Below, in pieces: positions 7,351-13,550 of a stretch of DNA of 16,439 nt. Below the pieces are notes generated by a model. The model made no database searches. It was given only the letters and a program-made list of their open reading frames with translations, and was not told where the DNA came from. Positions within the stretch are counted from its first letter, which is position 1; every line of letters starts with the position of its first letter. Both the position numbers and the translations under genes were made by a program. Source of the DNA: Candidatus Altarchaeum sp. CG2_30_32_3053 (GTDB lineage: Archaea; Altiarchaeota; Altiarchaeia; Altiarchaeales; Altiarchaeaceae); the NCBI GenBank assembly GCA_001873845.1, contig MNZY01000167.1, positions 1-16,439 on the forward strand, given 5' to 3'.

Positions 7351-7389
7351 ATTATTAACCAAAATTATTGACCAAAATTATTAATCAAA
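7351..7389 (+). repeat. Three 13-bp tandem repeats before the first ferredoxin gene
   Basis: ATTATTAACCAAA, ATTATTGACCAAA and ATTATTAATCAAA follow each other without gaps, ending 7 bp before the ATG at 7397. They differ only at two positions. A tandem operator or simple slippage are both possible. The TATA-like block ATATTTAATAAAAATAT lies just upstream. Confidence 0.55.
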
Positions 7390-7396
7390 ATTTAAA

Positions 7397-7618
7397 ATGG
7401 TAAAGGTAGAAATAAACCACGAGAGATGTGGAGGAGCCGGAGAATGTATTGATATTTGTCCGAAGGGTGTATGGGTATGGGAAAAGACAAAGGTTAAAAT
7501 ATTTGGAATGTTTGAAGGTGAAAGGAAAATGCCTGTTCCAAAATACACAGAAAAATGTATTGGCTGTATGAAATGCTATAATATTTGCCCCACAGGATGC
7601 ATCAAAATAACCAAATAA
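7397..7618 (+). CDS. Small ferredoxin with one complete and one three-cysteine Fe-S motif
   Basis: This 73-aa soluble electron carrier has a complete CxxCxxCxxxCP motif at C54, C57, C60, C64, followed by C68. The first motif reads C11-GGAGE-C17-IDI-C21-P: the expected second cysteine is replaced by alanine (A14), as in ferredoxins that carry a 3Fe-4S or an unusual 4Fe-4S cluster. C68 could instead supply the missing ligand. The two halves are separated by a 32-residue spacer rich in charged and aromatic residues, longer than in typical 8Fe ferredoxins. It heads the redox cluster but is separated from the next gene by 173 bp of repeats, so it probably has its own promoter. Its partner is unknown; the thioredoxin reductase encoded 2.2 kb downstream is an attractive candidate. 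Confidence 0.85.
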   Translation: MVKVEINHERCGGAGECIDICPKGVWVWEKTKVKIFGMFEGERKMPVPKYTEKCIGCMKCYNICPTGCIKITK

Positions 7619-7646
7619 ATAAAACATAAACCAAAAAATACAAATA

Positions 7647-7760
7647 TTGACATTGTCAAGATAAACATGTTGATAATATTATAAACATTTGACATTGTCA
7701 AGATAAACATGTTGATAATATTATAACATTGTCAAGATAAACATGTTGATAATATTATAA
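7647..7760 (+). repeat. Three copies of a 35-bp repeat containing palindromes, upstream of the thioredoxin operon
   Basis: The unit runs from ACATTGTCAAG through ATAAACATGTTGATAATA to TTATAA at 7650-7684, 7692-7726 and 7726-7760, with no mismatch. Copies 1 and 2 are extended leftward to give TTGACA-T-TGTCAA (7647-7659 and 7689-7701), a perfect 13-bp palindrome. Each copy also contains the palindrome AACATGTT. Copy spacing is 42 and 34 bp. The array fills the gap before the Cys-rich/thioredoxin genes and ends 31 bp before the ATG, so a multi-site operator for a dimeric regulator is plausible. Repeat expansion without function is the alternative. Confidence 0.8.
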
Positions 7761-7791
7761 ACATAATACAAAATACATAAAAAAATAAAAA

Positions 7792-7998
7792 ATGGCAAAT
7801 ATAACTAAAAAAGAGATTGGATTTTTAGCAGGAAGATGTTACACCTGCGGAAAGGAAATAAATGAGGACGAAGCAATTTCATACAATGTTCCAAGTTGTT
7901 GTGGAGTGGATGAAATTAATGTATGTAAGAAATGTTCCGAATTAATAAAACAAGGGGAAAATGAAAAATGTGGAGAGGAATGTCACGGCTGCAGATGA
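7792..7998 (+). CDS. Nine-cysteine mini-protein of unknown function
   Basis: I do not recognise this 68-aa protein. It has nine cysteines in a regular layout: C16-YT-C19, C36-C37, C45-KK-C48, C60-GEE-C64-HG-C67. The two CxxC pairs 25 residues apart look like a zinc ribbon or rubredoxin-like knuckle; the adjacent CC and the C-terminal CxxxCxxC could hold a second metal or form exchangeable disulfides. It has no signal peptide or membrane segment. It is the first gene after the triplicated repeat and its 3' end overlaps the longest thioredoxin reading frame by 38 bp, so it is likely co-transcribed and translationally coupled with thioredoxin. A role as a thioredoxin substrate or metal-binding partner is a guess from position only. 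Confidence 0.75.
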   Translation: MANITKKEIGFLAGRCYTCGKEINEDEAISYNVPSCCGVDEINVCKKCSELIKQGENEKCGEECHGCR

Positions 7999-8437
7999 TA
8001 GAGATGATGAATTGAAACAAATTAAAAAGAAAAAATTGGAAGAAATGATGGAAGAAATTCAAAATAAACAAAATTTAAATAAAAATTTAAATAAAAGTGA
8101 ATCAAAAATGGAAAATATAAGTAAGCCGATTGATGTAAATGACAGCAATTTCGGAGAAACATTAAAAAAATACCCAGTTGTTGTAGTGGATTGCTGGGCA
8201 GAATGGTGCGGACCGTGCAGAATGATTGCACCAGTAGTTGAAGAATTAGCAAAGGAATATGCTGGAAAGATTGTATTCGGAAAACTAAATGTTGACTATA
8301 ATCAGGAGGTTCCTGCAAGGTACGGAATAATGGGAATTCCAACGCTTCTAATATTTAAAAACGGGCAGAATGTTGATAAAATTGTAGGCGCTGCACCTAA
8401 AAAAATGATTGAAGCAAAGATAAAAATATATTTGTAA
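7961..8437 (+). CDS. trxA: Thioredoxin with archaeal-type N-terminal extension
   Basis: The active site WCGPC lies at residues 82-86 of the longest frame, preceded by VVVVDCWAE and followed by the cis-proline loop GIPTLLIF and the FKNG turn, a complete thioredoxin fold. It reduces disulfides in cytoplasmic proteins. The start is uncertain. ATG at 7961 keeps the charged helix DDELKQIKKKKLEEMMEEI, which resembles N-terminal extensions I associate with archaeal thioredoxins, and AAGGGGAAA precedes it. Alternatives are TTG at 8012, ATG at 8045, or ATG at 8108, which gives a core thioredoxin of 109 aa. An asparagine/lysine-rich linker (residues 34-49) joins helix and fold. The next gene starts 2 bp after the stop. 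The likely reductant is the thioredoxin reductase at 9862. Confidence 0.9.
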   Translation: MKNVERNVTAADDRDDELKQIKKKKLEEMMEEIQNKQNLNKNLNKSESKMENISKPIDVNDSNFGETLKKYPVVVVDCWAEWCGPCRMIAPVVEELAKEYAGKIVFGKLNVDYNQEVPARYGIMGIPTLLIFKNGQNVDKIVGAAPKKMIEAKIKIYL

Positions 8438-8439
8438 AA

Positions 8440-8835
8440 ATGGCTACATTGCTAATAGAGGTATTTACAAGTCCAACCTGTCCACATTGCCCAGCAGCTG
8501 TTAAGGCAACAAAGGAACTTTTTGAAAAGTATAACGAATTAAAAAGCGATGTTACATGGAAGGAAGTGAGTACAGGAACACCCTCTGGTTCTAGTAAAGC
8601 AAGATCTTATGGAATTTCATCAGTTCCTACCATTATTATGACAAATTTAAAAACGAATGAACGATTTGGAATAGTAGGAGTACCAGGTGATAAGAAATAC
8701 TTAAATATGATTTATAAAGGAATAGGAAAATCATCTGAAAAAGAAAAAAATAGTCAAGAAAATAACAATAAAATGTCTGAAAATACATACAACAGTAAAA
8801 ATTTAATAGACAAATTTGCAAATTTATTCAAATAA
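8440..8835 (+). CDS. Thioredoxin/glutaredoxin-fold protein with CPHC active site
   Basis: The first 90 residues form a short thioredoxin fold: IEVFTSPTCPHCPAA places the redox pair at C14 and C17, and GISSVPTIIM supplies the cis-proline at P63. CPHC is the DsbA- and glutaredoxin-like active site and usually makes a more oxidising disulfide than CGPC. Small archaeal proteins of this kind (glutaredoxin-like thioredoxins) commonly have about 80-90 aa. This one adds a 35-residue tail rich in Glu, Lys, Asn and Ser (from about 96) ending in a short amphipathic helix, NLIDKFANLFK, perhaps a membrane- or protein-docking peptide. There is no signal peptide, so it is cytoplasmic. It lies 2 bp behind thioredoxin and is almost certainly in the same operon. 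Confidence 0.85.
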   Translation: MATLLIEVFTSPTCPHCPAAVKATKELFEKYNELKSDVTWKEVSTGTPSGSSKARSYGISSVPTIIMTNLKTNERFGIVGVPGDKKYLNMIYKGIGKSSEKEKNSQENNNKMSENTYNSKNLIDKFANLFK

Positions 8836-8927
8836 AATTTAAATAAAGGAAATATAATATTTAAAAATTTAATTATAATATAAAGCAAAATATATATTAA
8901 AATATAAACAAAAATTAAAGGCATAAG

Positions 8928-9095
8928 ATGAAAACAAAAATATCTTTGTGTGGGACAAAGAGTTGCTGTCCAGTAGTTGAAGTCGCTGATGATGTTGTCA
9001 AAGTAGGAGAAGAAGGAAATTTATGTGTGCTGAAAAAGAACGAATGGAATTCGTTGGTTGATTTGATTGCGAATAAGCAACTAGGAAAAATTTAA
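8928..9095 (+). CDS. 55-aa conserved-looking protein with CxxxxCC motif
   Basis: ATG at 8928 opens a 55-codon frame beginning MKTKISLCGTKSCCPVVEV and ending with stop TAA at 9093-9095. The cysteines are C8, C13, C14 and C33. The middle alternates hydrophobic and acidic residues (VEVADDVVKVGEEGN) as in a small beta sheet, and the end KKNEWNSLVDLIANKQLGKI looks like one amphipathic helix. AAAGGCATAAG before the ATG is a weak ribosome binding site. The codon pattern and position between redox genes on the same strand support a real gene. I do not recognise a named family; a small metal- or Fe-S-binding or thiol-relay protein is possible. It is easily missed because of its size. Confidence 0.7.
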   Translation: MKTKISLCGTKSCCPVVEVADDVVKVGEEGNLCVLKKNEWNSLVDLIANKQLGKI

Positions 9096-9122
9096 ATTTT
9101 AATGTAGTTGTTCAGCAATAAG

Positions 9123-9563
9123 ATGGACGAGACAGAAATCATTAAGAATATTAAATTAGTTGAAGTAAAGGATAAATGGATGACAAGGGGAATTAAAACA
9201 GTTGATATAAATGATGATTGTAAAACATTGAAAGAAATTTTTAACTGTGGAGATGGAGGAGTAGTTGTCCAAGATGTGTCTGAGTTCGGTGATGAAGAAA
9301 TTGTCGGCTGGATTACCAGGACTAAATTTATTGAAAATTTTAATAAAAATCAAGAATGTAAGGTAGGGGATATAATGGATAAAAATTTTTCCAGAATTCC
9401 TCCATCTTCAACTGTTCTTGCTGCTGAACTGAAACTAAAAAATGTGGGCACATTCTCTCTTCCTATTATTGCAATTCATTTCGGAAAAGAAATACCTATG
9501 GGTTATTTAACGCTTGATGATATAAAAGATATAAAGAAAAAATACCTGAATGGCTCAAATTGA
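9123..9563 (+). CDS. CBS-domain pair protein
   Basis: This 146-aa protein is a stand-alone Bateman module. CBS1 spans about residues 15-77 (VKDKWMTRGIKTVDIND, then GGVVVQD and IVGWITRTKFIENF) and CBS2 about 80-143 (KVGDIMDKNFSRIPPSSTV, then FSLPIIAI and GYLTLDDIKDI). Such pairs usually bind adenosine nucleotides such as AMP, ATP or AdoMet and report energy state. I chose the ATG at 9123; a TTG at 9108 would add five residues. The stop overlaps the next ferredoxin start by 14 bp, so the two are coupled. The context suggests it senses nucleotides to regulate the ferredoxin/thioredoxin system, though no partner domain is fused to it. Confidence 0.82.
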   Translation: MDETEIIKNIKLVEVKDKWMTRGIKTVDINDDCKTLKEIFNCGDGGVVVQDVSEFGDEEIVGWITRTKFIENFNKNQECKVGDIMDKNFSRIPPSSTVLAAELKLKNVGTFSLPIIAIHFGKEIPMGYLTLDDIKDIKKKYLNGSN

Positions 9564-9777
9564 GATTAACTATAGAAGGTGCAAAGGATGTGGAAAATGC
9601 ATCAGTTCTTGTAATTATGGTGTGCTGGAAATTTTAGATGAGATGGTTGTTGTTGCATCACCAGGAAAATGTACTGTTTGTATGAAATGTATGGATGTCT
9701 GCCCGTTAAATCCGCCAGCAATCAGAGTTATTGGAGAAAGAACAGGGGATAGTTGCACGCTGCATAAAAAAGAATAA
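9550..9777 (+). CDS. 2[4Fe-4S] ferredoxin-like protein
   Basis: This 75-aa protein has two complete cluster motifs: C11-KG-C14-GK-C17-ISS-C21 (lacking the usual proline, with asparagine instead) and C41-TV-C44-MK-C47-MDV-C51-P. This predicts two 4Fe-4S clusters and low-potential electron transfer. C69 in the C-terminal tail (GDSCTLHKKE) is extra. It starts inside the end of the CBS gene, so translation is coupled. It is encoded directly before thioredoxin reductase (84 bp away), which makes it a candidate donor for that flavoprotein. It differs from the ferredoxin at 7397 in having the full first motif, so the two are probably not redundant. Confidence 0.88.
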   Translation: MAQIEINYRRCKGCGKCISSCNYGVLEILDEMVVVASPGKCTVCMKCMDVCPLNPPAIRVIGERTGDSCTLHKKE

Positions 9778-9861
9778 ATTTATCTGATTAAAATTTATTA
9801 AAAACATTATTAAAAACATAAAATTTAAATGAAGGAAAACAAAAAAATAAAATTTAAATAA

Positions 9862-10797
9862 ATGAATGAAACTGATGTTGTAATTATAGGTGCAGGTCCG
9901 GCCGGCTTAACCTCTGGAATATATGCTGGAAGAAGCAAATTAAATGTTAAAATTTTTGACACGGGTGTTGGCGGAGGCACGATGGCAACCGCTCATGCGA
10001 TTGAAAATTATCCTGGATTTGAAAGTATAAGCGGAATGGAACTCGCAGAAAGAATGACAAACCAGTGCAAAAAATATGCAGAAATTAAAGATGTTGAGAC
10101 GGTTGAAATAATAGAAATTCAAAAATCCGGAATAAAAATAATAAAAACAGAGAAAGATGAATATATGGCAAAAGCGGTGATTATAGCAACCGGCTTAACA
10201 CACAAAAAACTGAATATTAAAGGTGAAAAGGAGTTTCTTGGAAGAGGTGTCAGTTATTGTGCTACATGTGATGGAATGTTTTTTAAAAATAAAAATGTTC
10301 TGATTGTCGGAAAAGGACATACCGCTGTTAGTGATGCGATTTATCTTTCTGATTTGGCATCAAATGTTTATGTCATAAATAAAGAGAGCACATTTACCTC
10401 AGAGCAGATTAATATAGACATGTTAAATTCAAAGAAAAATATTAAAATTTTTTACAACACAGAATTAAAGGAGATAAAAGGTGAAGTATTGGTTAAAAAG
10501 ACATTGATTAATGTTAATGAGAAAAATAAAGAAACAGAATTAACTATTTATGTTGATGGTGTTTTTATAGCAGCTGGTGAGATTGCAAACACAGAAATTT
10601 TTAAAGCAATCGGATTACGTTTGGACAAAAAAGGAAGTATTATTGTTGATGCATTTCAAAGGACAAACATTGACGGAATTTTTTCTGTTGGGGATGTCAC
10701 AAATAATCCGGTAAAGCAGGTTTCTGTTGCTGTCGGAAGCGGGGCAATTGCCGGACTGGAAGCATATAAATATGTAAAGAAATTTGTACAAAGGTAA
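9862..10797 (+). CDS. trxB: Thioredoxin reductase with non-canonical NADPH site
   Basis: This 311-aa FAD protein reduces thioredoxin. It shows the FAD-binding GAGPAG (10-15), the active-site pair C133-AT-C136-D in YCATCDG, and the C-terminal FAD motif GIFSVGDV (272-279). Length matches low-molecular-weight thioredoxin reductases. In NADPH enzymes the second nucleotide fold carries GGGxSA and an HRRxxxR loop gripping the 2'-phosphate. Here it reads G150-KGHTA, and the loop is VYVINKESTF, with no arginine pair. Archaeal F420H2-dependent (DFTR-type) and bacterial ferredoxin-dependent (FFTR-type) reductases also lose these residues, so the donor is probably not NADPH. Two ferredoxins in the same cluster make ferredoxin attractive. 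NADH use remains possible because the GxGxxA turn survives. Confidence 0.92.
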   Translation: MNETDVVIIGAGPAGLTSGIYAGRSKLNVKIFDTGVGGGTMATAHAIENYPGFESISGMELAERMTNQCKKYAEIKDVETVEIIEIQKSGIKIIKTEKDEYMAKAVIIATGLTHKKLNIKGEKEFLGRGVSYCATCDGMFFKNKNVLIVGKGHTAVSDAIYLSDLASNVYVINKESTFTSEQINIDMLNSKKNIKIFYNTELKEIKGEVLVKKTLINVNEKNKETELTIYVDGVFIAAGEIANTEIFKAIGLRLDKKGSIIVDAFQRTNIDGIFSVGDVTNNPVKQVSVAVGSGAIAGLEAYKYVKKFVQR

Positions 10798-10809
10798 GCA
10801 AATGTAAAG

Positions 10810-11193
10810 ATGAAAGCAAAAGACGATTTAAAAAATAAGGCAATTGCAGTAATAGGCGTCTCAAATAATGAAGACAAATATGGATTTAAGGTTTTTAAGG
10901 ATTTGATAACTAAAAATTTAAGAGTTTATGGCATAAATCCAAATGCAGATTTTGTGTTAAACAGAAAAATTTATAAAAAAATTTCCGAAATTCCTGAAAA
11001 GATAGATATAGTTGTTACTGTTGTTCCTCCGAAAATTACAGAGAGTGTCGTTTATGAATGTAAAAACCTAGGGATTAATGAAATTTGGATGCAGCCGGGA
11101 AGCGAAAGCGAGGAAGCGATAAGAAAGGCAGAAAATTTCGGAATGAAAGTCATACATCATGCTTGTATGATGGTAGAAACAAATAGAAAGTAA
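10810..11193 (+). CDS. CoA-binding (Rossmann-fold) protein, YccU/CoA_binding_2 type
   Basis: This 127-aa single-domain protein resembles the CoA-binding domain of succinyl-CoA synthetase alpha subunits. IAVIGVSNNEDKYGF (12-26) is the nucleotide-binding loop, YGINPNA follows strand 2, DIVVTVVPP strand 4, and IWMQPGSESEEA and HHACMMVE are family signatures. The function of this family is poorly known; CoA binding and CoAlation have been discussed for relatives. It begins 12 bp after thioredoxin reductase and is the last gene of the redox cluster. A link between CoA thiol status and the thioredoxin system is suggestive but unproven. Its stop codon lies in the first copy of a 25-bp tandem duplication. 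Confidence 0.88.
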   Translation: MKAKDDLKNKAIAVIGVSNNEDKYGFKVFKDLITKNLRVYGINPNADFVLNRKIYKKISEIPEKIDIVVTVVPPKITESVVYECKNLGINEIWMQPGSESEEAIRKAENFGMKVIHHACMMVETNRK

Positions 11194-11239
11194 ATTTTTG
11201 GAAACAAAAACAAAGTAAATTTTTGGAAACAAAAACAAA
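11190..11239 (+). repeat. Perfect 25-bp tandem duplication
   Basis: GTAAATTTTTGG followed by AAACAAAAACAAA occurs at 11190-11214 and again at 11215-11239 with no mismatch. The first copy includes the CoA-binding gene's stop codon; the second leads into the secreted-protein remnant. The perfect identity points to a recent slippage event. Confidence 0.8.
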
Positions 11240-11363
11240 AATTTTAATTGGAATCGGAATCGGAATTTTGGCAATAATGTGTTTAATGTCTCAATTAGTT
11301 ACTGCTCAAAATATTATAATAACAAAGAATGGTCCAGTGCCAGCCATAAAAGTTTTGAGTTGA
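11223..11363 (+). pseudogene. Remnant of a secreted-protein gene (signal peptide only)
   Basis: From a TTG at 11223 the frame gives about 46 residues: a positive start (ETKTK), a hydrophobic stretch ILIGIGIGILAIMCLM, then SQLVTAQ, a plausible signal-peptidase site, and 17 mature residues before a TGA. This is what the first exon-like piece of an exported or S-layer-type protein looks like, with the body of the protein lost. The next 300 bp contain only repeats, so a deletion or insertion probably truncated it. A tiny functional secreted peptide is the alternative. No ATG exists except an internal one at 11277, inside the hydrophobic stretch. Confidence 0.4.
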
Positions 11364-11383
11364 ACTTATTAATATTATTGAAC

Positions 11384-11458
11384 TTGCTCAATAAGTGTGG
11401 GTAAATTGCCCTCGTACCTACATAAAATAAGAGCGGATTGCCTCCAAATATTGAGCAA
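11384..11458. repeat. 10-bp inverted repeat, 55-bp spacing
   Basis: TTGCTCAATA at 11384-11393 is complementary to TATTGAGCAA at 11449-11458. Between them, GTAAATTGCCCTC and GCGGATTGCCTCC look like a diverged direct repeat. The arms fit the ends of a small or decayed mobile element, or a long stem-loop. Confidence 0.4.
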
Positions 11459-11463
11459 ATACA

Positions 11464-11504
11464 TAAATTTGCTAACTTTTTGCACCGTTATCAAATTTAC
11501 GAGT
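11464..11504. repeat. Dispersed hairpin repeat, copy 2
   Basis: This stretch matches 5566-5606 at 37 of 41 positions; only the loop differs. The arms TAAATTTGCTAAC (11464-11476) and GTTATCAAATTTA (11487-11499) can pair with one mismatch. The last four bases overlap the left end of the 162-bp element that follows. Confidence 0.7.
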
Positions 11505-11662
11505 GCTGGCCCACTAAAATTGGGATAATTATATATTTGTTTTTTTACTATTATTTTTATAAACATTTTTGAAAACAATGGAAAACCAAAATAAAAAAAC
11601 GATGTTAGAAGCGAACAGATTACTCTCAAATTAATTAACCCAATTTAAAGGGATGAGCACCC
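11501..11662. mobile_element. Putative 162-bp MITE or gutted insertion sequence with degenerate terminal repeats
   Basis: AAATTGGGATAATTA (11517-11531) and TAATTAACCCAATTT (11632-11646) are inverted with one mismatch. Extending outward, GAGTGCT...CC (11501 on) and the complement of 11647-11662 (GGGTGCT...CCC) still agree at 9 of 16 positions, giving 31-bp imperfect ends. Inside is a TATA-like TTTATAAACA and an 18-codon frame from ATG at 11578 (MENQNKKTMLEANRLLSN) whose stop lies in the right end, as expected if a transposase gene was internally deleted. No target duplication is evident. Confidence 0.45.
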
Positions 11663-11847
11663 ATTTTGTTTCCCTACATTTATATATTTTAAATCTCTGT
11701 GATTTTGAGAATGTGCTATAAAAAGGCGTATCTTTTGCCGTTGTTGAGTATAATAATTGTACTCTATTTGATAAAATCGCAGTTTTTGGGGTTGTTGAGT
11801 ATAGTTAACTAAATATATATAATAGGGTGGTTAAGTTTAGTATAAAA
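11663..11847. other. Intergenic stretch, no gene seen
   Basis: This holds no credible reading frame. GTTGTTGAGTATA occurs twice (11740-11752 and 11791-11803), and GAGTA/TACTC near 11745-11765 can form a weak hairpin. T-rich tracts in either direction could end transcription of ilvD, which stops at 11848 on the minus strand. Together with 11364-11662 it makes a gene-free gap of almost 500 bp. Confidence 0.5.
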
Positions 11848-13515
11848 CTATTCAAATATCGCTCCCGTATTTGCCGATGTGACACTTGCCGCATATCTGT
11901 TTAATACACCGCTTAAAATTTTCTTTTTGATTTTTAAATTTTTTGTTCTTTCCTTAATTTCTTCGCTGCTTATTTTTAAATTTAAACTTCTGTTTGGCAG
12001 GTCAATTTCTATAATATCTCCGTCTTTAACAATTGCTATCGGTCCTTTTTCTGCCGCCTCAGGTGAAACATGTCCTATTGCCAAACCCCTCGTTCCTCCT
12101 GAAAATCTTCCGTCTGTAATCAGGGCAACACTATCAATCAATCCCTGTCCTGCCAAGGCAGATGTTGCCTGCAGCATTTCCCTCATTCCTGGTCCTCCTT
12201 TTGGACCTTCGTATCTGATTACAACGACATCGCTGCCCTTGATTTTTTTTCTTATTATTGCATCATTTGCATCCTCTTCGCAATCAAAGACCTTTGCCTT
12301 TCCGAAAAATTTCAGTATTTTTTCATTGACTGCTCCTACTTTAACTACTGACCCGTTAGGCGATAAATTTCCCTTCAAAATAAAAATACCTCCTTCTTTG
12401 TGATAGGGTTTGTTTAAATCCATTATAACTTCTTTGTTCTTTGCAGGATTTATGATTTTAAATTTCTCTAAATTTTTTTGCAGTGTTTCACCTGTAACAG
12501 TCAACACATCTAAATTTAACTTGTCCCTAAGATTTGACATAACTGCCTGAATCCCACCGGCACGCTCCAAGTCCTCCATAAAATGGTTTCCGCCGGGGCG
12601 AATTGAGACAATCTGTGGAATTTTTCTACTGATTTTATCAAAAATTTCCAGTTCCAGTTTTATTTCACATTCTTTAGCAATAGCCGGAATATGTAGAGTG
12701 GTATTTGTTGAACCCCCTATTGCCATATCTATTATTATTGCATTTTCAAATGCATCATAAGTTAGTATATCCCTGCTTTTTATGTCATTGTCAATTAATT
12801 CTTTAATTTTCATTCCACTTTCTTTGGCAATGCGATGTTTTTTGCCTTCAACAGCAAGTGCGGTTCCACATCCAGGCAAAGACATTCCAAGTGCTTCTAT
12901 GAGACATCCCATAGTATTGGCAGTGAACAAACCAGCACAACTTCCTGCACCTGGGCAGGCAAAATTTTCAATAATTTTTAATTCATCTTTGCTTATTTCA
13001 TTAACATTGTATCTTCCAACACTCTCAAATACAGAAATCAAATCAACCTTGTTGTCATTTACAAATCCAGGATACATCGGACCTCCTGTAACTACTATCG
13101 TTGGAATGTTGAGCCGTGCTGACGCCATTAAATGTCCAGGGGAAATTTTATCACAAGAAGGAATTAATAACATTCCGTCCATCTGGTGTGCCCGAATCTG
13201 TAATTCAATTGAATCAGCAATTATTTCTCTGCTTGGTAAAGAATATTTCATTCCTTCGTGTCCCATTGCAATCCCGTCACAAATTGCGATGGTGTGAAAC
13301 TCAAAAGGTGTGCATTTTGCATATCTTATTCCTGCCTTTGCGGATTGTGCTAGTTTATCTAAATGTATATGTCCAGGAATGCATTCATTCCAGGAATTTA
13401 CAACACATACAAATGGTTGAAGAATTTCCTCATCTGTTAATCCCGTTGCTTTCATTAATGAGCGATGTGGTGCCCTTATTATACCTTTTTTTGTTTTGTC
13501 TGAACGGAGATTCAT
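11848..13515 (-). CDS. ilvD: Dihydroxy-acid dehydratase
   Basis: This 555-aa Fe-S enzyme dehydrates 2,3-dihydroxy-isovalerate and -methylvalerate, a late shared step of valine, isoleucine and leucine synthesis. The three conserved cluster cysteines are visible: C45 in NSWNECIPGH, C121 in PSCDKISPGH, and C193 in PGAGSCAGLFTANTM. D80 in ICDGIAMGHEGM and K123 after CD are the expected Mg-binding residues, and DGRFSGGTRGLAIGHVSPEAA (in part) holds the catalytic serine region. Length is typical. The start ATG is followed directly by NLRSDKTKKGI, the usual N-terminus. No other branched-chain genes are nearby, so it stands alone. A 69-bp MITE lies 36 bp upstream and may have separated it from, or brought it, a promoter. 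Confidence 0.97.
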   Translation of the reverse strand: MNLRSDKTKKGIIRAPHRSLMKATGLTDEEILQPFVCVVNSWNECIPGHIHLDKLAQSAKAGIRYAKCTPFEFHTIAICDGIAMGHEGMKYSLPSREIIADSIELQIRAHQMDGMLLIPSCDKISPGHLMASARLNIPTIVVTGGPMYPGFVNDNKVDLISVFESVGRYNVNEISKDELKIIENFACPGAGSCAGLFTANTMGCLIEALGMSLPGCGTALAVEGKKHRIAKESGMKIKELIDNDIKSRDILTYDAFENAIIIDMAIGGSTNTTLHIPAIAKECEIKLELEIFDKISRKIPQIVSIRPGGNHFMEDLERAGGIQAVMSNLRDKLNLDVLTVTGETLQKNLEKFKIINPAKNKEVIMDLNKPYHKEGGIFILKGNLSPNGSVVKVGAVNEKILKFFGKAKVFDCEEDANDAIIRKKIKGSDVVVIRYEGPKGGPGMREMLQATSALAGQGLIDSVALITDGRFSGGTRGLAIGHVSPEAAEKGPIAIVKDGDIIEIDLPNRSLNLKISSEEIKERTKNLKIKKKILSGVLNRYAASVTSANTGAIFE

Positions 13516-13550
13516 TTTTTATATTCGATGCGAATACTTTTTGTTATGTA

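Noticed and set aside
7650..7760. CRISPR-like array of three 35-bp units
   Set aside because: Gaps between units are 7 bp and none, so there are no spacers; it is a tandem repeat in a promoter region.
11384..11504. IS200/IS605-type left and right end hairpins
   Set aside because: No tyrosine transposase or TnpB frame nearby and the arms do not resemble any end I can name.
11375..11629. Minus-strand 84-codon reading frame across the repeat region
   Set aside because: It spans three different repeats and its similarity to another minus-strand frame near 5570 comes from the shared DNA repeat, not from coding conservation.
11879..13297. Plus-strand reading frames of 171-174 codons opposite ilvD
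   Set aside because: They are antisense shadows of a fully convincing ilvD on the minus strand.
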